NCBI GenBank assembly: GCA_019090295.1
Contig: JAHRWG010000240.1
Coordinates: forward strand, 1-5,555
Length of the DNA: 5,555 bases
DNA from: Cycloclasticus sp.
GTDB lineage: Bacteria > Pseudomonadota > Gammaproteobacteria > Methylococcales > Cycloclasticaceae
Direction: 5' to 3'
The notes beneath the pieces are model-generated. The model ran no database searches. It saw only the letters and a list, made by a program, of their open reading frames with translations, and was not told the origin of the DNA. Below, in pieces: positions 1 to 5,555 of the stretch. The stretch's first letter is position 1. The number at the start of each line of letters is the position of its first letter. The position numbers were made by a program, and so were the translations under genes.

Positions 1-1
1 G

Positions 2-262
2 TACCCGTGGGTGTGTGGACGTTGTACACGAGAGTTTTCCTTGGAGAACTTACAAGAGCTGACGGTTCATCATCGGGATCATGATCATGATAATAACCCC
101 GAGAATGGAAGTAACTGGGAGTTATTATGTGTTTATTGTCATGATAATGAACATTCAAGACTTATTGACCATGAACACGGATCAGTCGGTAAAGGTAAAC
201 AACAGAAAGAAGAATTAATGCAGAGCCCATTTGCGGGGCTTTCTGAATTATTGAAAAAATAG
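2..262 (+). CDS. yajD: YajD-type HNH nuclease, C-terminal part (5' end outside window)
   Basis: This is a small HNH-family endonuclease-like protein of the YajD group; its cellular role is not established. The frame is open to the left edge and reads YPWVCGRC at once, which matches the interior of E. coli YajD as I recall it. The true start therefore lies upstream, and the GTG at 11 is an internal Val codon. Two CxxC knuckles are visible, CGRC at visible residues 5-8 and CVYC about 45 residues later, and they probably hold a structural zinc. Between them lie the VHH-RDHDHDNN segment and NWELLC, followed by CHDNEHS, which together supply the His-Asn-His of the HNH motif. The C-terminus (SPFAGLSELLKK) also resembles the E. 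coli protein (PFADL). The next gene begins 46 bases downstream on the same strand. The family is secure; only the N-terminal portion is missing. Confidence 0.9.
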   Translation, partial: YPWVCGRCTREFSLENLQELTVHHRDHDHDNNPENGSNWELLCVYCHDNEHSRLIDHEHGSVGKGKQQKEELMQSPFAGLSELLKK

Positions 263-308
263 TAATGCCAGTGATGTTTATAACAAAAATAATAAAAATG
301 GAGAGAGT

Positions 309-740
309 ATGTCAGAGGTTAATAAGAAGATAGTTAGAGAATTTTTTGCAGCAATGGACAGTAAACGTTTTGATGATATGAGGGACTTGTTGCACCCAGA
401 CCATCTGTTTCACTTGCCCATGGCAAAGGAGCCACTGGGGAAAGACGCACATATGGTGATGAATATGAAGCTGCAGGAGTCAATGACGGACTTTGACCGG
501 TATTTTTATGACCAAATTGCTGAGGGTGACAAGGTTGTGAGTCGAATGAAGCTCCGTATGAAACATGTGGGCGAATTTAATGGTGTTTCACCAACGAATG
601 AATATGTGGACTTAGATGCTATTCACATTATGCGTATTAAAGATGGACTAAACATTGAAGAATGGGATGCAGTAGATTTTGTTCCATTCCTTAAAGCACT
701 CGACTTTATCCCAAAAAATACTAAAGGGCCTTGGGACTAG
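309..740 (+). CDS. SnoaL-like (NTF2-fold) ester cyclase-family protein
   Basis: This 143-residue protein has the layout of the SnoaL-like/ester cyclase families, small alpha+beta cone folds used by polyketide cyclases, isomerases and many proteins of unknown substrate. Seen in the sequence: an N-terminal helix with the usual VREFFAAMDSKRFDDM pattern (about 9-24), then HPDHLFHLP (29-37), then the family's central strand pair IAEGDKVV...KHVGEFNGVSPT (70-96), and last IMRIKDGLNIEEWDAVD (107-123). The length is typical of a single complete domain. There is no signal peptide or membrane segment, so it is probably cytoplasmic. The ATG follows GGAGAG at 300-305 with a short spacer, which supports the start. 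No polyketide or other biosynthetic genes are nearby, so the substrate cannot be inferred and a cyclase reaction should not be assumed. The family assignment is good; the function is unknown. Confidence 0.8.
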   Translation: MSEVNKKIVREFFAAMDSKRFDDMRDLLHPDHLFHLPMAKEPLGKDAHMVMNMKLQESMTDFDRYFYDQIAEGDKVVSRMKLRMKHVGEFNGVSPTNEYVDLDAIHIMRIKDGLNIEEWDAVDFVPFLKALDFIPKNTKGPWD

Positions 741-750
741 GACCAATAAG

Positions 751-772
751 GTGCCTTCATAAAAGAAGGCAC
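751..772 (+). terminator. Perfect 8-bp hairpin after the SnoaL-like gene, possible terminator
   Basis: GTGCCTTC (751-758) and GAAGGCAC (765-772) pair perfectly around the six-base loop ATAAAA. The hairpin begins 10 bases after the stop codon of the SnoaL-like gene and ends before the promoter of the next gene, which is where a terminator is expected. No run of T follows on the + strand (the next bases are TGCTAAAA), so it is not a canonical intrinsic terminator. It could instead protect the 3' end of the message or act with Rho. Confidence 0.4.
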
Positions 773-786
773 TGCTAAAAAATAGC

Positions 787-813
787 TCAAGAATTGTTGG
801 CATAGGCCGATAG
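787..813 (+). promoter_or_regulatory. Sigma-28 (FliA) flagellar-type promoter for the DUF5610-like gene
   Basis: TCAAGAAT (787-794) and GCCGATAG (806-813) are separated by exactly 11 bases. The established sigma-28 consensus is TAAAGTTT-N11-GCCGATAA, and TCAAG is a common variant of the -35 half in Pseudomonas and relatives. The -10 half matches 7 of 8 positions, and the -35 half keeps the AAG core. Transcription would be expected to start near 820, giving a leader of about 30 bases that contains the Shine-Dalgarno sequence and nothing else. The site is in the only non-coding gap of useful size upstream of the gene at 850. Confidence 0.75.
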
Positions 814-838
814 ATCGATTGATAAGCTAATAACCTTT

Positions 839-845
839 AGGAGGT
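839..845 (+). promoter_or_regulatory. Strong Shine-Dalgarno sequence for the DUF5610-like gene
   Basis: AGGAGGT lies four bases before the ATG at 850 and is close to a full match to the anti-Shine-Dalgarno. It fixes that ATG as the start and predicts efficient translation. The AACCT at 832-836 can pair with the AGGTT at 842-846 and partly cover this site. Confidence 0.85.
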
Positions 846-849
846 TGGT

Positions 850-1416
850 ATGGCCATTGATGCAACGTTAGCGTTCAATCAACAAGTGCAAGCACTCGCT
901 AAATCGGGTGATAAGGCAGGCAGTGCTCCAACGGGGCGAGAGGTGTCGGAACTGGCTCATGCAAAAAACCTAGCCCAAAAGGGGCTAAATGCGTCTATTC
1001 TTGAGTCGACAATAGAATCTAGTATTGCCAATTCTCCGCAAGTTTTAGTGCTAAAGACGGCACTGGACGGCATTAATGATGTACTGCAGGCTAGCTTGGG
1101 TGAAAATGCCATTCAAAACGCTTATGATGCTGGTTTAGATGTCAGCCCAGATGCAACGGCTACACGTATTGTTTCGTTAAGCACAAACTTCTTTAGCCAG
1201 TACCAAGAACAGCACTCAGAGCTTGGCCAGGAAGAGGCTGTTGCTACTTTCGTTGATATTATTCGAGGTGGTATTGAAACAGGCTTTTCGGAAGCTCGGG
1301 ATATATTAAGCAGCTTAAGTGTACTAGAGGGTGACATAGCCAGTAATGTTGATGAAACTTATGGCTTGGTGCAGGAAAAACTAGCCGAATTCGTAACGAG
1401 TTTTAGCCCAGGTTGA
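850..1416 (+). CDS. DUF5610-like protein, probable FliA (flagellar) regulon member
   Basis: This is a 188-residue protein of unknown biochemical function. From memory of the family I recognise its C-terminal two thirds as DUF5610, found in proteobacterial proteins that are sometimes mislabelled hydrogenase-4 component G. Seen in the sequence: a polar, low-complexity N-terminus (about 1-45), then a mostly helical domain with DVSPDATATRIVSLSTNFF (97-115), a strongly conserved-looking IRGGIETGFSEARDIL (138-153), and a closing segment with VLEGDIASNVDETYGLVQ (158-175). There is no signal peptide, Cys or transmembrane helix, and the N-terminus resembles the unstructured ends of some flagellar secreted proteins. 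It has its own sigma-28-type promoter and a strong ribosome binding site, and is transcribed alone: the next gene is convergent. The promoter suggests expression with late flagellar genes. A direct role in the flagellum, chemotaxis or surface sensing is inference only. Confidence 0.75.
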   Translation: MAIDATLAFNQQVQALAKSGDKAGSAPTGREVSELAHAKNLAQKGLNASILESTIESSIANSPQVLVLKTALDGINDVLQASLGENAIQNAYDAGLDVSPDATATRIVSLSTNFFSQYQEQHSELGQEEAVATFVDIIRGGIETGFSEARDILSSLSVLEGDIASNVDETYGLVQEKLAEFVTSFSPG

Positions 1417-1451
1417 CGGCCTTAATGGTCTCTTTGCTCGAGTTTACTGGT

Positions 1452-3788
1452 TCAGCTAATGGATTTTAAAATGGCTTCTTTTGAACCGAGAAACGCTTTA
1501 GTCTCATCATCAAGGGTCTGAATAGCTTGAGAGATACGTGTAGGTTCCTGTTCTTGTAAATCCACTTCAAGTTGTTTAGCTGCTTGCTTAATGCGGGGCG
1601 TTCCGCAATATGCTGCTGATCCATGTATTTTATGGGCAACTTCTCTAGCAGCCTCATAATTACCTTCATTTATATAGGCTATAGTCGAGCTAATTTGCTC
1701 TGGTAATGCTTTGAAAAATTTATTTAAAAGCAACGCGATCAGTTCTAGGTCATTATTCATGCTACGTTTAGCCAACTCAAGGACGAATACGTCATGGTTT
1801 GGTGTAGACGTGTCTTCTTCAGAATTTAAGACATAAAACGGTTTATCTACCGTGTTGTGCTCACTCAATAATTGTGCAACTAATTTAAAGAAAACGGTTT
1901 GCTCAATAGGCTTAATGAGGTAACCATCAAAGGCATTGATATGTGCTGCTCGCTCAACACCAGATGAGACATGGGCGGTGATGGCAATGGCGGGGGTTTT
2001 ATAATTAGGGTTTTGAGGCTGTTGTCGAATTTTATTAAGGACTTGATCACCCTTCAAGAAAGGCATTCGAAGGTCAAATAGCATTAAGTCAAAAGGCTTA
2101 GATGATGACTTATCAAGTGCCTGCTGGCCATCATTGACTAGGGTGACGTGTGCGTTTTGGTTTTCTAAAAGTGTGCTTAGTAGCAAGCGATTTATTTCAT
2201 TGTCATCTGCCACCAGAATATTAACCGTTGATAGGTCAGGGAAGTCGTCTTCTGGATTGGGGGTAGGCGTGGGGAGTATGTCTTTATCATCCACAGGCGT
2301 AAAAGGGATTGAAAAGCAAAAAACAGAGCCTTCGTTAAGGATACTTGATACGTTGATATCACCATGCAATGCATCTAGAATGTTTTTAGTAATAGCTAAA
2401 CCTAGGCCTGTTCCAGGTTCTGTTGTATTGCTATCTAATTGGATAAACTCATTGAACAGCAATTTAATGTTTTCTTTGCTGATGCCAATTCCTTGGTCTG
2501 CGACACAAACTTCAAGGTATTTGTCCTTAGGTTGATTGATTTTTAGTGAAACCGTGACAACAGAATTAGGACTAAACTTTATCGCATTGTTAATGAGGTT
2601 AATAAGTATTTGGCCAAATTTAACAGGGTCTTGGCGGATAAATCTAGGGGCGTTTACATCATGTTGATATTTAAGTGAAACACCATTTTCTTTTGCCTGA
2701 GCGGATAAAAGGTGTAACACTTTTTCTATACTTTCTTGTAGGTTGAAGCTAATCGGTTTGATTTTAATTTTTCCTGCATCTAGCTGTGAGAAATCCAGTA
2801 CTTCATTGATGATCTGTTGCAGATTTGTTGAAGATACACGTGACGCATCAACAAGATGCTGCTGCTTTTTATCCAGATGGGTGGACTGGAGAATATTTAA
2901 AAAACCAATTATTCCATTGAGCGGGGTTCTAATTTCATGACTAATATGTGAGACAAGTCGGCTCTTTATGTCAGCTGACTCACTAATTTCTTGTTGAGCC
3001 TCATATAGCTTGTCATTCTGCTGCCGTAGGGCTAGGGTGGCATCACTGACTTTCTTCTCTAGAGTCTCCCGCGAATCCTGAAGTTCCGCAGCCATGTCAT
3101 GTATGCCAGAGGCTAAAATTGATATTTCATCCCGCTCTCCTTTATAACTGGCAGGGACATTAAAATCACCTTGCTTGATTTTTTCAATACTTTTAGCTAA
3201 GTCTAGAATGGGCTTGCCAATGACTTGACTAATGTAATGTGCAATCAACGCTATCAATACCAGAAGAAGGAGCGTGATATAGAAACTGTTTAATAAAACA
3301 CGCTGCTGACGTACTTTAATAGCGTGGTATGAGATAGAAAGAACAACATAGCCAATAACACTGTCGCTCTTGTCAACGTTCTCACCAATGAAGATTCCGT
3401 CAACATCATCTTGTTGAAGAATCCTTTTGATTTTAATGGCTTGAATAATATTTTTTGCTACGTGTCCTTTAGATGGCTGATTATTGCTGGCGTTAGCTAG
3501 GGCCTTGTTATTAGCATCAGTAATAATAATCGACACAATATCAGGTTCGTTTATTGCCGCATTGAGCCGGATTTGCAACGCAAAGTAATTGCCAGAAAAG
3601 ACATCATTTATGCTGGACTCAGCAATTGAGAGGGCTAAGCTCTGATTTTTTTTGTGGAGTAATTCGTACATTTCGTTTAGTCGAGCACTGGTTAAATAGA
3701 TGGCGACAATAATGGACAGTGTTGCAGCGGGTAAAATACCAAGAAGTAGCAGTTTCTGCTTGAGTTTAAGTTTATTGATCAGTTTCAT
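1452..3788 (-). CDS. Hybrid sensor histidine kinase (HAMP-HisKA-HATPase-REC-HPt), BarA/GacS-like architecture
   Basis: This is an inner-membrane phosphorelay kinase of 778 residues counted from the ATG at 3788. Order of parts: TM1 about 13-33; a periplasmic sensor of about 135 residues; TM2 about 169-186; HAMP about 188-238; a coiled-coil linker; HisKA with SHEIRTPLNG and phospho-accepting His284; HATPase_c with N-box Asn397/Asn401, G1 box DQGIGIS (Asp431) and G2 box GTGLGLAI (459-466); a Pro-rich linker about 497-520; REC with acidic pair Asp528/Asp529, phospho-acceptor Asp572, Thr604 and Lys626; and a C-terminal HPt domain with AHKIHGSAAYCG, His719 being the likely acceptor. All key residues are intact, so a His-Asp-His relay is expected. 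The terminal receiver needs an external response regulator, which is not visible here. A GTG two codons upstream (3794) is an alternative start; neither start has a clear Shine-Dalgarno sequence. The start lies inside the preceding gene, which suggests translational coupling. The periplasmic domain resembles that of BarA in size and placement, but its ligand is unknown. Confidence 0.93.
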   Translation of the reverse strand: MKLINKLKLKQKLLLLGILPAATLSIIVAIYLTSARLNEMYELLHKKNQSLALSIAESSINDVFSGNYFALQIRLNAAINEPDIVSIIITDANNKALANASNNQPSKGHVAKNIIQAIKIKRILQQDDVDGIFIGENVDKSDSVIGYVVLSISYHAIKVRQQRVLLNSFYITLLLLVLIALIAHYISQVIGKPILDLAKSIEKIKQGDFNVPASYKGERDEISILASGIHDMAAELQDSRETLEKKVSDATLALRQQNDKLYEAQQEISESADIKSRLVSHISHEIRTPLNGIIGFLNILQSTHLDKKQQHLVDASRVSSTNLQQIINEVLDFSQLDAGKIKIKPISFNLQESIEKVLHLLSAQAKENGVSLKYQHDVNAPRFIRQDPVKFGQILINLINNAIKFSPNSVVTVSLKINQPKDKYLEVCVADQGIGISKENIKLLFNEFIQLDSNTTEPGTGLGLAITKNILDALHGDINVSSILNEGSVFCFSIPFTPVDDKDILPTPTPNPEDDFPDLSTVNILVADDNEINRLLLSTLLENQNAHVTLVNDGQQALDKSSSKPFDLMLFDLRMPFLKGDQVLNKIRQQPQNPNYKTPAIAITAHVSSGVERAAHINAFDGYLIKPIEQTVFFKLVAQLLSEHNTVDKPFYVLNSEEDTSTPNHDVFVLELAKRSMNNDLELIALLLNKFFKALPEQISSTIAYINEGNYEAAREVAHKIHGSAAYCGTPRIKQAAKQLEVDLQEQEPTRISQAIQTLDDETKAFLGSKEAILKSIS

Positions 3789-4707
3789 CAGCACGTATTT
3801 CGCTTGCTAGTTCAAGGTCGCTAGGAAAGTTTAGGTTTAAACTTTTTGCAACCGCCCGGTTACTTAAGACACTAAAGTAACGAGGGTAAATAAAGCTATG
3901 CGGGTGAGCTGCCAGTGGCTCAATATGTATTAAAGACTCCGCTAAATGCTGACTTAATTGATCTAGGCTACTAGTTACTCCACTAATAGCCCCAGCTTTC
4001 ATAAAGCCTTTAGAGAAGCCGATAACGGGTGTCCCATACCGATAGCTGGTGAGCAGGACTTGTGATAACGAAGAGCTGTTGTAAACACGACTATCTGGAA
4101 TAGCTAAAATGATATCAGAAGAACGGGCAATATCATCTATCTGATAACGAACTCGACTGGCTTGAGTCAGGTGTATATTGAGGTTTAACGAGCTTTGTTG
4201 AATCGCTTTCTTTAAGGGTTGGATAAAAAAACTAGACTGCTCGGTAACAATAACGCCAATATCTTTAATATTGGAATCAATCAGCTGAATTAATTTTATT
4301 TGCCTTTTTGCTGGTTGGTCTAAAATAAAAAACCGATGTTGGGGTAGACTGGTTAAGCAATTGGGTAAGCAGCTGGCATATTGTTTAGCCTTTGACAGCG
4401 TCGTGAGGGCGTGAAAAACAGGGATGTTTTGTTTTAAAGCAAGCAGTTTGCGACTGGCCGTTTTGTCTAGGCTAATGATGGCATTAGGAGCACTGTTGTT
4501 GAGGTCTGGAATAGATAGTTTATCAGTTGTTATCGTTGTGAGGGTGAGCGTGGGCTTATTAATGATTTGTTTTGAGAGGGCCTTGATGAATAACTGTTGA
4601 TAGCGGCTGTCAGCATCGTAGATTAGCGATATATTGGCAGCAAGGGTTGAGGGCGATATGATGATCGCAAGGCTGAATAAGACCATGTGCATTAGACGGT
4701 TATTCAT
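3772..4707 (-). CDS. Periplasmic ABC_sub_bind-type binding protein linked to a TonB receptor and kinase
   Basis: This exported binding-protein-like product has 311 residues from the ATG at 4707. A TTG at 4719 would add four residues; I prefer the ATG because it gives a clean signal peptide (MNNRLMH, then the hydrophobic stretch MVLFSLAIIIS, then STLA-A) and an 8-base overlap with the stop of the receptor gene. The mature part has two alpha/beta lobes: ISLIYDADSRYQQLF at the start, LDQPAKRQIKLIQLI...IGVIVTE in the middle, then DIILAIPDSRVYN, LLTSYRYGTPVIGFSKGFMKAGAISG and a closing NRAVAKSLNLNFP. This pattern is that of the PF04392-like group annotated as ABC transporter substrate-binding proteins, often found beside TonB-dependent receptors. 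No permease or ATPase gene is present here, and the next gene is a sensor kinase whose start it overlaps. Ligand sensing is therefore more likely than import; this is inference. The only two Cys residues form CLPNC (Cys113, Cys117), possibly a disulfide. Confidence 0.8.
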   Translation of the reverse strand: MNNRLMHMVLFSLAIIISPSTLAANISLIYDADSRYQQLFIKALSKQIINKPTLTLTTITTDKLSIPDLNNSAPNAIISLDKTASRKLLALKQNIPVFHALTTLSKAKQYASCLPNCLTSLPQHRFFILDQPAKRQIKLIQLIDSNIKDIGVIVTEQSSFFIQPLKKAIQQSSLNLNIHLTQASRVRYQIDDIARSSDIILAIPDSRVYNSSSLSQVLLTSYRYGTPVIGFSKGFMKAGAISGVTSSLDQLSQHLAESLIHIEPLAAHPHSFIYPRYFSVLSNRAVAKSLNLNFPSDLELASEIRADETDQ

Positions 4708-5555
4708 AGCGATACCCAACCGTTAAGTATGCAATATTATTAGCAGTTGCTGCTTGGTGAAAGTCAATGTTTTTGTCTAGCGCAAGTTGAACATCAAGCC
4801 GAATATCAATAGCGTGTTTTCTTGGAAGTTTTAATTGTTTTTTAAGAGATAAATCAAGTCGCTGGTAACGAGGTTGTAAGATGTTTTGTGGGCCAAGGTA
4901 CTGCATGTTGCTTTGGTAGTAATATTCAATACCAGCTTGCCAAGTTGTAAACTGATGAGACCATAAAGCACTGAAATTATGCCTAGGGATAGAGTCATTA
5001 AGCCGCTGGTTGCTAGCTTGCTTAATATCAGTGGCAGCGTAGCTTAGGTGAAGTAAGTCTCTATGGTTGAGCCGGTAGCCTATTTCAAACTCAATACCTT
5101 GGACGGTAGCGCTATCTAGGTTATCAATAACGGAGACAGTGTCATTAATTGAATTGTTAATGAGCTCCTTATAAACGTTTTGAAAGGCTTTTACATCAAC
5201 GTTTAAATGCTTCTTTAGGTAAAGGCCATGATAGCCAAGTTCAATCGAGTTGACGGTTTCTGGTTTTAGATGGCCAGCAGATGATTGAATTTGAGAGCCC
5301 AGTAAGAAACTCAATCGATCTTCCTCGGTGATGACCGGGGCTCTAAAGGCTTGTGTGGCGGTTAAACGGTACGCATGGTGGGGCGAGCTTAAGTAGTTAG
5401 CGCTGATGCGAGGGGATGCACTGGTGCCTGATAACTGACTTTTTTCAATAAGTGCGCCGGTATTAATAAGGAGTCGGTCTGTTAGCTGGGTTTCTAAGTT
5501 ACCAAAGACTTTTATTCGAGTATTCTTTTTTAGTTGCCGGTGATTGAGCCTAAAA
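4700..5555 (-). CDS. TonB-dependent outer-membrane receptor, C-terminal beta-barrel part (5' end outside window)
   Basis: This is the last 284 residues of a TonB-dependent receptor, the outer-membrane barrel that imports large or scarce ligands such as siderophores, vitamin B12 or metal complexes using TonB energy. The frame is open to the right edge, so the TTG at 5314 is an internal Leu codon and the plug domain, TonB box and signal peptide lie beyond the window. Visible family hallmarks are ASPRISANYL (about 46-55), YRLTATQAFRAP (62-73), LKPETVNSIELGYHG (96-110), the VDVKAFQNVYKELI strand, and SATVQGIEFEIGYRL, with alternating polar/hydrophobic barrel strands to the end. The protein ends TVGYRYE; many barrels end in an aromatic residue, whereas here a Glu follows the last Tyr. 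The stop codon overlaps the start of the binding-protein gene by eight bases. The substrate cannot be told from this portion. Confidence 0.88.
   Translation of the reverse strand, partial: FRLNHRQLKKNTRIKVFGNLETQLTDRLLINTGALIEKSQLSGTSASPRISANYLSSPHHAYRLTATQAFRAPVITEEDRLSFLLGSQIQSSAGHLKPETVNSIELGYHGLYLKKHLNVDVKAFQNVYKELINNSINDTVSVIDNLDSATVQGIEFEIGYRLNHRDLLHLSYAATDIKQASNQRLNDSIPRHNFSALWSHQFTTWQAGIEYYYQSNMQYLGPQNILQPRYQRLDLSLKKQLKLPRKHAIDIRLDVQLALDKNIDFHQAATANNIAYLTVGYRYE

Noticed and set aside
76..95. Tandem-looking ATCATG units
   Set aside because: They encode the alternating His-Asp residues of the HNH motif, which explains the pattern.
222..244. Terminator-like hairpin (AGCCC / GGGCT followed by TTCT) at the 3' end of the yajD-type gene
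   Set aside because: It lies in codons for the conserved PFAGL segment, the stem is only five strong pairs, and there is no true T-run.
275..284. Possible extended -10 element (TG-T-TTATAA) upstream of the SnoaL-like gene
   Set aside because: No -35 hexamer at a workable distance (TTGAAA at 251-256 is too far), and AT-rich gaps produce such matches often.
1122..1337. Open frame on the - strand inside the DUF5610-like gene
   Set aside because: Antisense shadow of a gene with a strong promoter and ribosome binding site; the product is Ser-rich and unlike any family I recognise.
2134..2535. Open frame of 133 codons on the + strand inside the kinase gene
   Set aside because: It is antisense to the intact HATPase/REC coding region, has no ribosome binding site and shows no recognisable domain.
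2743..2940. Open frame on the + strand opposite the HisKA region
   Set aside because: Antisense shadow; the Cys- and Ser-rich translation arises from reverse-reading of the conserved kinase codons.
4700..4710. Receptor C-terminus YRYE (Glu rather than an aromatic last residue) as evidence of truncation
   Set aside because: The last strand is complete and ends in Tyr-Arg-Tyr; one extra residue is within natural variation and the stop overlaps the next gene in a normal operon fashion.
4700..5314. Reading the receptor as a complete 204-residue protein starting at 5314
   Set aside because: The start would be TTG, and the same frame continues open and in family register (SPRISANY, TATQAFRAP) to the right edge, so it is the tail of a much larger receptor.

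Overview
The window looks like chromosomal DNA of a flagellated, probably aquatic or marine, gammaproteobacterium. The base composition is moderately AT-rich by eye and genes are closely packed. The first gene is a close relative of Escherichia coli YajD. A sigma-28-type promoter and a DUF5610-like protein point to the Pseudomonas/Oceanospirillales/Alteromonadales side of the class. The genus cannot be named from this sequence. I see no rRNA, tRNA, insertion sequence, CRISPR array or prophage signal.

Left part (1-1416, + strand): three small genes. The 3' part of a yajD-type HNH nuclease runs in from the left edge. It is followed by a stand-alone SnoaL-like (NTF2-fold) protein with its own ribosome binding site. 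A 109-base gap then holds a perfect hairpin and a well-formed sigma-28 (FliA) promoter with ideal internal spacing. Behind it lies a 188-residue protein recognised as DUF5610-like, with a strong Shine-Dalgarno sequence. The promoter ties this uncharacterised protein to late flagellar gene expression.

Right part (5555-1452, - strand): three genes reading leftwards as a tightly overlapping operon that enters from the right edge. They are the C-terminal part of a TonB-dependent outer-membrane receptor, a periplasmic binding protein of the ABC_sub_bind type with a signal peptide, and a hybrid histidine kinase. The kinase runs TM - periplasmic sensor - TM - HAMP - HisKA - HATPase - REC - HPt. No ABC permease or ATPase and no output response regulator is visible. 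The set reads most naturally as a trans-envelope sensing cassette: an outer-membrane receptor admits or binds a ligand, a soluble periplasmic protein binds it, and the inner-membrane kinase feeds a phosphorelay to a regulator encoded elsewhere. The ligand is unknown.

The two halves converge at 1417-1451 with only 35 bases between stop codons and no convincing terminator.
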